Origin: Drosophila pseudoobscura
Lineage: Eukaryota > Arthropoda > Insecta > Diptera > Drosophilidae
DNA: 64,000 bases
NCBI RefSeq assembly: GCF_009870125.1
Contig: NC_046681.1
Location: 16,567,001 to 16,631,000 of the forward strand
Reading direction: 5' to 3'
Below are positions 11,560-23,790 of the stretch, in pieces. Positions within the stretch are counted from its first letter, which is position 1; each line of letters opens with the position of its first letter. Below the pieces are notes generated by a model. The model worked only from the letters and a program-made list of their open reading frames with translations, had not been told where the DNA came from and did no database searches. A program made the position numbers and the translations under genes.

Positions 11560-13534
11560 AGCCTCTTTATGGGGCATACACACTGTAACACCGTTGGAGC
11601 TCACTGACATGACCGCTGGCAAATCCTCATAAATTTCATAATTTCACGTTGCCATTGACACTTTTGCCGCGACCAAGTCCTGGCCAATGCCATAATTTCG
11701 CAGCAATGCCATAACTTATAAGCGAACGCAGTCAGAGGCGGCCATAAAAGCTTATAAAAAGCGAACAACAAAAAAAGGCGTTGGGGCAGAGCAGAGAGGG
11801 CCTGTTGTGGCCACAACAGCCGCTGAGCTTATTGTGTGATAATCGCATATGGTTTATGTTAATTTGAGAAATGATAAAAATATTTCGCTTATCAATTTTA
11901 ATCATCATAATCGTCGCTGTGCCGTCGTCGCGACTTGCGACGCACATTGAAACCAGGCTCCATCCACACACACAGCACGCGATCTCTCATTCCCGGGACC
12001 GAGGAATGCATTTTGGGGCTCGCTCAGGGGCGGATTTCATTCGAAGGGTCAACAGACACAAGAGCAGTATAAGAAAAATTCAGAAAAAAACATGTTTTCT
12101 GTTTTAACCAGCACTCTAGCTCAGTTTTCCCACACATATATGGTCTTAGTCCGCTCCTGGACTCGGGGTTGTGGTGGTGCGCGTAAATTTCGAGAGCCTC
12201 TCCCGCGACTAAAGGTAACCCGAGAGTCTGTGGAGGCTTGGGGAGTGAAATACAAACGAGGTACGCGTCGGATAACGCATGCTGACGATCATCGCTGGAT
12301 TGTAGTCGTCGTCGTCGTCGTCGTCATCGTCCGGTTGCCTGTGGCTGGGCTGTAGCTGTAGCTGTTGCTGTTGTTATTGCTGGCCTACTGTGGAGCTTAA
12401 AGACAGCAACACATTCATAATTTCTTCCGATTTGTATCGTTTTAAACATTTTAAATTGATTAAAATGCGATAAATCATAATCGCCGATGTCTGGCATGAG
12501 ACCCGAGAACGGGTACGGAACCCATCGTCGAAACCCTCCCGATACTCGGATACTTGGGACCATGTCTGGGTGATGGAACGATTTATGAGCCTTGAACATA
12601 ATAAAGTGTTAACGGAACGAGTTATTAAGGTAATCTGAATGCGCATAAGTTAATAAAGGCGAAGACGATTTGCATGGGCAGCGTAGCGTAGCTCAGAGCA
12701 GCGTCTAAGGTTGCATCTAGGAGGCAATCCCAGGCTGTTTGGGATCCCCGACCCCAGCTCCAGCCCAGTTCAGCGTTCAGGCCGATCGTCGGACACACAA
12801 GATGTCGAAAAATATAACATAAAACGACCACACGTACGTCTCCCATGCCGCACAGCAGGACTCCAGGCTCAGGCCAACGAGAAACGAGGAAAAAATATCT
12901 GAAACGCCGTGTCTTGTGAGCAGAACAATCAATAAATTTGAACACGTGAGCGGACGCGAATGTGGACGGCACACAACAGGAACGATCGGTCCACACAGCA
13001 AAACAGGGCGATAAGTGATCAATGCCCCGTGTCGACTGATTGGGCAGAATCACAAAAACCCCGCGAGTGTTGCTGGCGGTTGGTGTGGGGAAGGGGGGAA
13101 ATGGAAAGTGAGTGATTTTGGTCTGGGCTAACTCAAAATTATACAAATCATTAAAATATGGGCAGTAAAAGTGGGTTTTTAATAGATGGAACATGAGTAT
13201 ATCAGCAAGCCATTGTTTGAGGACTGAAAAAATTGACAATTTAACATTCATGTGTTCAGTTTTGCAAGATATAGTAATGATCTACTTTATGTTCTTAAGT
13301 GGATGCTTTCGTGGGTGGTCCCATGCCTAGTGTTTCTTCTAATTAACGCTTCAAGGTAGAAGATCTTATATGTATATTCCCTCTGGGCGCATCACGCAAA
13401 GAGGAATGGATATCAAGCGATTGAGAAGACTACCTGTCTTTCAAAGAGACTTCACTATTATTTCTTAATATCGTCGATAGTTCAATAAATCTTTAGAATT
13501 AGTTCCTATGTGCATATTTCAATCAACTAAAAAC
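11560..13534. other. Intergenic region between RRP7 and the SAM-domain gene
   Basis: I see no supported gene. There is a (GTC)n run at 12305-12325 and a GCTGTA/GCTGTT-rich tract at 12348-12378. The long minus-strand frame 12625-13251 (208 codons) has no domain, odd composition and no splice context, so I treat it as chance. Confidence 0.55.
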
Positions 13535-14346
13535 CTAATAGCAATCGCCAAAATCAAACCAAGATGTGGTATCCACATCGTCCATGATAATAGGCTCTCT
13601 GCGTGCCGTCGACGGTCCGTAGAGATTGTAGCGCCTAGAGTTGGCAAGCACCTCGCGATACCGTCTAATCGGTGCCCGAGCCATATGCAGCTCCATCATA
13701 TCCCAATCGTTGACGTCCCGGAAGACAGAGCGGATCATGTGCATCCGTCCCAGAAGCTCCGTTTCGCGCAATCCTTCGTAGCTCCTGCCCGTGCGTGCCT
13801 TAAAGGTCTTGTAGACCTCACTGTGCTGCTTTGTCTCCGTGGCTGTCTGGAGCTCCTTCCGATAGAGGGCTCGAATGCCACGTCCCAGGTGACGGATGTG
13901 CTCAAAGTTACGTACATTTAGAGCCACCAAGGATATGGCGTCGAGGTTGAGCAACTTGTGCCCATCGATGTAGTTCTCTTTGAAGGTTTGCTATAAGAAA
14001 AGGGATATGCTTTCAGACTGGGACTTCTTCCAGCCTTCCCACTCACTTCGTATTCAGGATACCCGAAGTCGCGCAGCCAATCGGCCACGTCATTGATGCT
14101 CCACTTGAACACCTCCGTGCGGCCCTGGGCATCCACGACAGCAGCACAAAGGTTAAAGAGCGAGTCCGGCGTGGCCTTGAATGGCAGGGGTATATCGTCC
14201 TTGTCGTAGTCCACATCGGGGAACATATAGCTTGGATAGCGGAAGCTAAACTCCTGCTCCTCCTCATCCTGCTCACAAATGGTCAGGCTCTCCATTGGCG
14301 ATGGCATCGACATCGAGGACAATGATGGCAACGACAACGACTCCAT
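13535..14346 (-). CDS. SAM-domain protein (SAMD15-like)
   Basis: Two minus-strand exons, 14346-14047 and 13990-13535, with a 56 bp intron (GTGAGT...TTATAG), give 251 residues. The first in-frame ATG is at 14346. Residues 1-30 are Ser/Pro/Met-rich and low complexity. A SAM domain spans roughly residues 83-150: FKWSINDVADWLRDFGYPEYE on exon 1 joins QTFKENYIDGHKLLNLD and FEHIRHLGRGIRALYRKEL on exon 2. The match to the WTDTEVADWISQLGFPQY and NFISGRKLI pattern of vertebrate SAMD15 is good. The C-terminal 100 residues carry FKARTGRSYEGL and end in TTSWFDFGDCY, which I do not recognise. SAM domains bind other SAM domains, proteins or RNA; the role here is unknown. The intron falls inside the SAM domain. 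Confidence 0.85.
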
Positions 14347-16275
14347 CCAAGCGGATGGCACGTACTGTTCCCGGCCTAACCCAAATTAAGTTGCCTCGGA
14401 ACGCTTTGATTGCGGTTTACCCATCGACCAGGAGTGCGCACTCGTACACGGTTCGTGTCTGTTTACTTTGTTTGGTTGCGTTTTGTATGTTTTTCCTTTT
14501 CCATTTATTATATTCCCTACACTATGAAGGGTCTTCGGAATGGTCGATGGGTGTGGGGAAGAGTCAACTTTTGATTCGTAAGAGTGGTATGAATATGGGA
14601 GTTATCTTGGGTCTCGTTTGAAGTTGTGTATATCCTATGTGATTCATATTTTTGCATACTTAGCCTTAGCCATCTTAGCCTCTATCTGTCTTTATTAACA
14701 TTCGTCAAAGAGCATTGAAAATGTCACCATTCCCCAACTTTGGCTCCCGTTTTCATTTACATTTTCCCTTTTTGTTCCTATGATTGCATTTGCATATCCG
14801 ATTTTTCGGGGTCAATTTGTGGACTGGCGGTACTAGGGGGTGATGGGGCACCATTTCTCACCCACTGGGGGAGTGGGTTCAACGCTTGAAAGTATGCTAG
14901 GTTACGTAGTCACGGGAGCAGTTCCATTAATAACACGATTTCCACTTCGCAATTTTCACATTTTCACTTTATTTTTTATTTCCCAGCGAGAGCGGAGTTC
15001 CCGAATGTTTACTTGCGATAATTTAATGGCACACAACACACAAAAGTTTTATGGAGCGTGCAATGCATTCCGACGATTTGTTTATGCTATGTTTTCAGGG
15101 GTTTTTACTTTTGGGAATGCGGTTGGATTTATGACCTGCACAAGGAGCCGCCCGGCTCACGGCACACGGCCCACGGCACCCGGCACCCGGCGGCACCGTT
15201 ACCCACTTTATTAACAACGGAACAAGTCCCAGACATCATGGAGCTCAGGGAGTTCACAGAGATCGCTCAATCCCAGGCCAATTAGGCACGGCGCATTCCT
15301 CGTGCGCGCAACAGAGACACCCAGCATCGGAGACACGTACATATATGTGGGCTCTGGCTCCGCCCACTGGAACCGATCGATCTTATTGGTCCGCTGCCAC
15401 CAAGCCATGGCCTCTCCACGAGTTGTGGGCGCAAAGGGAACCGGAATCATCCGAACATCGATATGGTATGGGCATGTGTGCGCTCTGGCACGGATGGGTG
15501 TATTGGTGTGTGGGGGGTACGGGAACACATGGAGAAATCGGTAAACAAATCTGAACAGCGATCGAGGAAACAATCTCCGACTGAGCTAATGACACAGCGG
15601 CGTGTTTGTATGTAAACAGCCCCCGACTGTATAACCAAGTATCTCATCCATGTGTGGCTACAGTGGTTCAGAAGTGATTGATCCATCCCAGATTGTTTTG
15701 GAAATAATGATAGAATGATAACATGTTGTCATCTAAGACTTGAATATATTCCGAAATGTCTGGCGTGTAAAGATCAAGAGTTTAAAGGATATACTATAAA
15801 AATTGTTGATCTAATTACTGCTTTTGGGTATCTAGAGCCAATTCATAAATAAAAATAGTAAGATACCTAACCGGCATTCTCCCCTGGACATCTTTATTAA
15901 CCTTTGTTAGATGGAACTCTCTCGTAGGCTGTCACTTTTTGGATTTTTTGTATCTATACCACTGATTGTATACCACTGTAAACACTGCTGGCAGCACACA
16001 ATCTCAGCGAGATTTACCTAAACGCCAGACAATACCGTGTCGTGTGCGCCAACGGCAATCGATCGCTGGTTGGGTATGCTCCCGGCCGGTTCCATTCAGT
16101 TCTGTGTGGGTTGTCTTCTTGTACAAATCGGTTTAAGCGGCTGTGCGCATCGGCCCCTTAGCAAATTCCGCGATCGTTTTGAGCGACGGTGTTTGATCGG
16201 TGATCTTCAAGGATCTGTGGCGATCGGTACAAGTGGTTAATCTGTGAGAGTCAAACTGCTATTCAGAATCAAGCA
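14347..16275. other. Intergenic region: H2.0 5' flank and SAM-gene 5' flank
   Basis: The region lies between divergently transcribed genes and should hold both promoters. I see no clear TATA or motif 1. At about 15150-15195 there is a GC-rich imperfect repeat (CACGGCACACGGCCCACGGC-like). GATC-rich segments at 16055-16230 lead into the H2.0 leader. No coding sequence is supported. Confidence 0.5.
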
Positions 16276-19200
16276 ATGTTACTACACGAAAGTGCCGCCA
16301 GCATGGAACAGAGTATGCCCGAGAATCTCAGCACTCATGTTTACGGCGAATGTGAAGTGAAGATGCCTTCGCCAGGCACTCACGATCCCGTGGATAGTGA
16401 TCGTGATCGGTCGCCTAAGGAGTCCATCCATAGTCCTGAGACAAGTATCTCCAGTCCAACGCCTCCCACCGCCACTAGCACCACCAAAGTGAAACTCAGT
16501 TTCAGTGTCGATCGATTGCTGAGCTCTGAGCCAAGCGAATCGCTGAAAAACTCTTCGTCCTCTTCCTCGAGGTCCTGCTGCGATGGCAGTGTTTTCTCCT
16601 GCTGCACATTTCCACACTGTTTCAGTCAAGCGAGTGCAGAGGCTTCCAAGATGGGGCATGTTGCTGTTCCACAAACGACGAGTCATCATTATCCCTATGC
16701 GGGATTGGATAAGCTATACCCTAACCTTTATATGGATTACAAATCTGTGCTGAGGCCAACGCCCATTCGAGCTAATGAACATGGTAAGCAGGTTTATGAA
16801 ACGGGGATTATAATATGAGAACGATTGTCCCGATCTAAAGCTGAATTGTTCAGAGTTATAGCCGGAGTTAGCCATAGCCAGAGTACTGCATCAGGACGAC
16901 TTTTAATAGATCTCAAGACCTCTTGTATTAGAAGCGTTTTTTTATCTCCCTACCACGGTAAGGAGCTCTATGTTTAAAAATCTAATGTGAAATCGATCAT
17001 TAGTTGTACTCGACTTTAAATTGGCCTAACCCCTTGCTACAATTCATTGATGGATCCTTAAATCCTTAAAAAGCTGAGAAGGGTCCTTTCTCTTTAAACG
17101 ACTTTTTAAACGATACTTCCAATCGATGAACAACTAAATTGATCTCTTGAAAAGTATTTCGCTAAAACATTTACCTCAATAAATTCCATTTTTCACGAAA
17201 ATCACGAATGATCAAAGCTAATCATTCGAACATATCACATCATATTTCCCGATATGCCAATCACTCGGCATTCCATTCTCGGCAATCTTCAGGATATCAT
17301 AGAAACATTCAAAAGATCAGATGAGGAAGTTTCCCATTTGCCAATCAAAAGATCTTCAGCTCATTACGAGTCCGAGTGCGAGTCCGAGTATACACTGCAA
17401 TTACCAATGGAATGGCATTACAAAGGAAATTCAAAAGAGAAAACGTAGAAAATGTAAATTCCAGGAAAAGCAACAGGGAAAAAACTTGAAACACCAAGAA
17501 ACGAAACGAAACGCTGGGCTGGGCTATAAATCGTTTGTTTTTATTGGAATTATTAGTTGATCTGTGGCCATATTGTGCAATATTGCTGGGCCAACTGTTC
17601 GGGCTCTTGACGAAAACAATCCGTTTGTTGAAATCCAGCGAAGAACCGGAGAATATCTCGATATATTTCGAGTATTTACGTTACTTCCTGCTGGGGCGTG
17701 TATACGAGTACTATCTGGGGACGACGACTTCTCATGGACTGCCTGCCAGGCCATGCACTTTGATCTTGTTTATATGAAAAATAGTGGAAATATACGACGA
17801 GTATTTTGTATATTGAACCAAGGGATTTCAAATAGAAATTGTTCATTGTTAGAACAAGCTGCAACCATTTTACACATTTTGTTGGGTTGGGTTCAGTTCT
17901 GCCTCAATTTGTTTTATATACAATACTTATCAAGTGGGTGCTAAAGAGCTGAGGACTTTAAATCGATGGGAAAGGAAATTGGGGGCTGCTGAAGGCAGGA
18001 AGCATGCCAACATATTGTCGAAGATTGTGAAAGGAAGCCAGCCCATGAGTTGTTTGTATTATAATTTTTATTGAAAACTGCTATATGGTGAGAGAAGAGT
18101 ATCTTCAGATATGCTCATGGATTCCTTCCACTATATTTTCCGACCCTTTGTCTCACCACAAGCTACATTTAGCCATGATATCATTTTATTTGTATAATTT
18201 CTCATTGTACCTTGGAGAAAAGAAATCTTTTGTATTGAAACAAATTAGCGCCACATCGAAATAAATCGAATGGGGAACATTTATGAAAATTATCATCAAT
18301 ATTAAACGATTTTCAAACACATTCCGCGCCAGGTGAAAATGGAAGGGCAATTAGTAAGGAGAATTAAATTCGACATTTCCTCAATCAACAAACGGCTCGG
18401 TTCGGTAAAGAAACAAACGATCGTTGAAAGTGTTTCATCAATCCTGCGGCAACATTAAATAAATTAAATTCAAAAGAACAGAACAGTGCCGAAAATTAAC
18501 AGCAATTTATGAACAAATTAGGAATCAGACTTTAAAAATAAACTTCAAGCTCCCGGCGAAGAGCGTGAAAAGCGATTGAGGATGGGGATGGGTGGAAAAT
18601 TTGTTTATTTGCTTGAGCAATTGGCCCGTCATTCATGGGCAGATACAGATAGCTATCCATCTAATTGCCTTCTATAATGAATTGTTCCGCTGCCAAAGAG
18701 AATGGGAAGGGGACAGGTAGAGAGGTACAGAGGTACAGAGGTTGGAGATGGAGTAAGAAAAGAACTCTGGCCCGTAAGGAGTCGAGATGATCCCAGATAG
18801 ATGGGGCGCCATTGGGCCCAACTACTGTGACTCAACGGGCCAGGCCCGATGCTGCCGTTTAGGCTAATGACAGCCAATGCCCGACTGATTGAATGAGTGA
18901 ATGACTAACTGAATGATGGAATAACTGAAGCTATGCCATGCGGTATTTTTAGGGGCCAAGCCAGAGGCCAACTATTTACACAGCCACCCACTGAGGTGGA
19001 GCTATTGGCCAGGCCCAGGAGGAGGCTACCTGCGGAGTCCAACCTGCTCGCTCCAACTCTTCCTCTCTGCGGATTCATTTCTTGATGGATTGATCGCATC
19101 GCATCGCACATCATAAAAACTTTGGGGCCAGGCAAGAGATCTCCTTGGGATATCTTCTCGATTCTTTGACTATTTGTTGCTGTTTGCCTGCCTCGCCTGG

Positions 19201-22200
19201 TGTTGAGTAGTTTGTTTGATTGTTTTTACTTGGTTTTTGGTGCTGGCGATCGATCGATCGATCGATTCAGCATCGATGCTGTGAGCTGAAAACGTTTGTC
19301 TGTTATGGAAATGCTGTCTGAGCGATAATCTGGCGCCGTTTGCCTAATTAATTTACAATTTATATGTTAATCCAATTGTTGGGCTGCATCTTCATGGAGT
19401 TTCAGCGATCACTGATCATCAATGGACATGAGAGAGAGAGAGAGGAATTGATAGTTGTGGTATCAAAGAGATTATGGAAAAGAGTTCCCAGCAGCAGGGG
19501 AGGGATTGCTTTTAATGATAGGGATTAACTAGATTTCGATTGTTTTACAGTGTCCAATATATTGAATGATGGAGTGATCTGGATTCGTACGATTCTGAGA
19601 CGATTATTAATGATATTTTCTGTATGAGATCTATTTTTTTGGCTGTCACAATATGATATAAATTTCGATCCCTTGGAAATTGCTTATTATCATTACCATA
19701 ACGAATATTCATCGTCTGATTCTTGATTTACATGCTAAATATAATCAGATCTGTGATCACCATATGAATATGCCAATGATTTTGATCAAAAGATAACTAA
19801 TTTTTTCACATTTTCAAACGTTTTATACGAGTATACATATATTTACTTTGGGAAATATAATTTCCAAGGAAACCTCTCTCGCTTTGGCATTATTATTATA
19901 AGGAAAATATATGTAAATTTCAATAGATTTGATGACTCCTCTTTAACGACACAGCCTCCATTTTATCTTGACCTTGCACTTAGTACATTCCTAATTCCTA
20001 ATACTAATTTACATTGTGAGGGGACTCATAAAGTAATCACCTAACCTGCTCGGCAGTTGATGGATACTCGCCTGTACATCCCCGTGCACATGGCCCACCA
20101 AGGAATGGTATTTTCGGTCAGTGTCGAAAAGTCCATTCGCAGTTTACCCCGAAAAAAGAGAGCAGAGCACAGCACTGACAAACAAAATATTCGCCAAGCC
20201 ATAAATATGGAATACCCCGGCAAATGGCAGGTAAAATAAATCGGTAGAAATGGAAATGCGGCCCATAAATTCAACACGGCACACAAACAGTGGAGATCCT
20301 CCGGGGGCGAATGCATCCGCATCCATGCAGGGAGCAAGTGCCTGGGGGTACTGGACTGATTTAGCATCTCGCCTCGGAATTATCACAACTCATTAAGATA
20401 TTTACCATGGGTCCGTGGGGAATGGGGCGCCCGATATTTACAAATGTATCTGAAATTCGGCAATTAAAGAGCTCGCGCTGTGCCAAGGCAGCCCCCGAAG
20501 GAGAGAGGACAAGGTGTTGAAAATCGATGGAAACTCATTATAACAAACCGCCGACGGGTGACACAAACCAAATGCCAAAAGGCTAATTAACGCAGATGCA
20601 GATGCCCATGCAGACGGCAATACAGCATGCAGATACAATTGTATCTACAAGTGCAGCAGGAGCGCGTTTCCGCTGCAATGTAAATAGCCGCGAACACCAC
20701 ACACCACACGCCTCGAGTGTTTTTCCAGAGTAAATAAAATGGCTCGCCATGAAAACAATTAGACGCATGCCGCGAGAGCACACAAACAAAGCAAAATCCG
20801 AGTCCTCTTCCACTAAAGTTTATGAAAAACCCAATAAAAAGATGCATAAACTAGTTTAGGCGCAGCCACAAAAAAAATAAAAAACACCCCCAAAGGAATG
20901 GAATAAGAATCTCATGGATATTTAAAAAACATTTAAACGAACCAAAAGGCATTTCGGTGTGGCGGCCTCCACACACATACACATCTCTCGTGTGCCCCAT
21001 GTCGTGTTCGATTACCCCAAATAATTCTCGCTCTTCTCGAAAGATAATTGTTGTTCTTCTGAATCTGAATCTCGTTTCGTTTCAGGATAAACAAATTGTT
21101 CACCCCGCCTCAATGCCCCAATGATTATTTCCAATTAAGTGAAAATTTTATTATAAACAAACTCATTTAAATATTTTCAACGTGCGTTTTCATTGAACAA
21201 AATAATTTACTCAGACAACAATTTGAATTTCATATTTTGCAAGCCAAGCGGCATAATATTATCTTTTGTGCGGTGTGGGGAAAAGTGTTTTTCCTGGATA
21301 CGGAAATGCGTAAATTTTGGGTTTCAGCTAAAAAATACTAATATATATTGTTTCCCCCGGATATGGTCTATAATTAATGATGGGAGGATGTAGCGTTCGA
21401 GTAGGGGCGAGGCTGGGTTTGAAAAATAAATAGAATTGAGTGAAATATGCTATAGAAAATATGGAAGAAAAGTTATGGCAAATAACTGAAGGGAAATGAA
21501 GAAATTGAAGTATGAGTTCACTGTAGGATGGGTATTGTAGAGGATATTGCCTTTAGATGATCATCAATAGCCGTAGAGATCTAGCCTTGATCCATCTTAT
21601 TTCTCTGTCCAGTCCTGGAGAGCTATGGACACTAATCATAGTCTCTTTCCCCCATTCTTCCAGCCACCACATATCCCACTCTGGCAACAAACGCTCTTCT
21701 GCGCTTCCATCAGCAGCACCACCACCACCAACAGCAACAACAGCCACAGCACCATCAGCCCCACTTTCATCAGCAGAAACCTGCCACCAATACATCTTCA
21801 ACAGCTGCGGCACTGTTGGCGCCTCTTCATGGCCTCAAATCCCTGCAGTTGACGCAGCAGCAGCGATTTCTGGGCAAGTCACAACAGCAGCTACTGGACA
21901 ACATTCCCACATCGCAGGCTGGTGGCACATTACAAAATGGCAGCCAAAATGGGGGCGGCAACAGCAACAGTGGCAACAACAGCAATGGGAAACGGAAACG
22001 CTCCTGGTCACGGGCTGTCTTTACGAATCTCCAGCGAAAGGGACTGGAAATACAGTTCCAGCAACAGAAGTACATCACAAAGCCAGATCGACGCAAGCTG
22101 GCGGCACGCTTGAATCTGACAGATGCGCAGGTGGGTTCAAAGATAGCGAAACTGAAAGAGATCGTATATTAATATATATGCCCTGGATAGGTCAAAGTAT

Positions 22201-22430
22201 GGTTCCAGAATCGCCGCATGAAATGGCGGCATACACGAGAGAATCTAAAAAGTGGTCAGGAGAAGCAGCCTCATCCGCAGCCCCCGAATGCGGCTGCCTC
22301 AAAGCCATCTACCATCACAGGTACAGGCAATCATCCGCAGGAGCATATCGAGTATAGCTCCGATAGCTGCTCCAGTGTGGAGCTCAGCGAACAGGGCGAC
22401 GATGATATAGAAATCGATGTCGTGGAATAG
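16276..22430 (+). CDS. H2.0: Homeobox transcription factor H2.0
   Basis: Three exons, 16276-16783, 21664-22130 and 22191-22430, join in phase to 404 residues (about 418 in D. melanogaster). The N-terminus (MLLHESAASMEQSMPENL) and C-terminus (EIDVVE) match the fly protein. An eh1-like repression motif (KLSFSVDRLL) lies near residues 73-83. Exon 2 carries a His/Gln-rich tract and the first two-thirds of the homeodomain; the domain spans about residues 282-341, with helix 3 VKVWFQNRRMKWRH beginning exon 3. Gln50 and Asn51 are present. The intron after homeodomain residue 44 is a classic position for this class. H2.0 (HLX family) is a nuclear DNA-binding factor of embryonic visceral musculature. 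The first intron is 4.88 kb and probably regulatory. Confidence 0.97.
16784..21663 (+). other. H2.0 first intron, likely regulatory
   Basis: Donor ATG|GTAAGC at 16783/16784 and acceptor TTCCAG at 21663. This 4.9 kb interval has no supported coding sequence. It contains (GATC)n with a CAGCATCGATGCTG palindrome at 19267-19280 and several GATC-rich blocks. The size, next to a tissue-specific developmental gene, suggests enhancers, but none can be delimited by eye. Confidence 0.6.
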
Positions 22431-23790
22431 CTCCTAATTCTACATACATATGTATGTACATGCATGTAGCATGTCGCCAGCTTCTTACTTGTGTAAAATA
22501 CTATGTCAAGTAAACGTAGTTCTTGATTTTTGAAAATTAAGCCATGTAGAAATATATAAAAATGTGAATTTAAATTATTAAAAAATATAATTTATTTTAA
22601 ATTAATTAATTTATGATATTTAAAATATTTATATAATGTTTAACTATGAAATAAATGTTAAAGTGCTTTAAAGTACAGACGCACAGCTAGAATTGCTTGG
22701 GTAAATATGGGGATCTATCTGTTTATTTATTTGAATAGAGCGACAAGACAAAAGTTTTACCCTCTCATCATAATCCAATGATAATACGAGAATAATACGC
22801 AATGCCATATGCCACACACAAGACAACAGCAACAGCTACAAAAACAGAAAATTTAATTAAGGGAATACCGCTGCGATCAGCAGAATATGAGACGGGGCGA
22901 CACACGATGAGACCTCTAATCAAGAGAACGATAAAACCGATACGAACTGAATGAAAGCCCCGCGATCGGCAGTTGGTCAAGCGCGGGGCGAGGGCACTGA
23001 GATGGGGAGAGGAGCGTGTCTCGGAGAGCAGTAATTAGACAAACAGTGAGAGTAAATTGTGGATGCACGACATTGAAATATTACTCATACTCAAAGTTTA
23101 TGGTTTATATGATTCACTTCAAGAGAGTAGTGCGATTCGGAGGTGGAGTTTGTCGATCTCATTAAGTTCTCAATATATCTATTTATACGATGAAGAGAGG
23201 ATTGTTGGTCCGTTAATATAATTGGTGATACTAGAAGTTTCCTGGTTTTTTAAGTTAGACATTTAGAATAAGAAAGAATCCTTAACCTTACAAGGACTCC
23301 AACGCGTAACATTCAGGTCTTCAGATTCGAAAAGTATATTCTTAAGCGAAGTAATATATATAAAGTCGTATAAAAAGAACATTCACTCATCGGTTTAAGT
23401 AAGGAGGGTACTTCCATTCAGCTCTTTTCTCATATGATATGCTGTGGCTTCGCTCACGTTCAGTTCTCTGGCGCAAAGCGCAGCGAGCGGTTGAATTTCA
23501 GCTTGTGCTTTGAGTCTTGTGGCCATGTGACGGCTTAATTAAACAATTTAAATAGAATTTTTATATCATACGGGGTATTACAAAAGCCACAACATGGGCA
23601 ATGTGCAGCCACGTCCATTTGAGACTCGGAATGTGGCAAGCCGGCGCAGTAGTAAGTGACACAATCAACGGCACCCCTTCGGTACTTTATGATCTTCTGC
23701 AACTCTTTAAAAGGCATCCTTTGGAACTTTCGGTACTCGAATGCAGCACGCCGGCGAGAGGATCTCGCAGTGATTGTCCACAACTCCAGG
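22431..23790. other. H2.0 3' UTR and intergenic region
   Basis: Just after the H2.0 stop is a palindromic ACATACATATGTATGT segment (22442-22457), then very AT-rich sequence with an AATAAA-like signal near 22650. The rest, to 23790, is the 5' flank of the NSP-family gene. The in-frame upward extension of that gene (ATG at 23656) is possible but unsupported. Confidence 0.5.

Noticed and set aside
12625..13251. 208-codon minus-strand open frame
   Set aside because: No domain, no splice context, Cys/Trp/Phe-rich composition unlike a real protein, and no conserved start region. Most likely chance.
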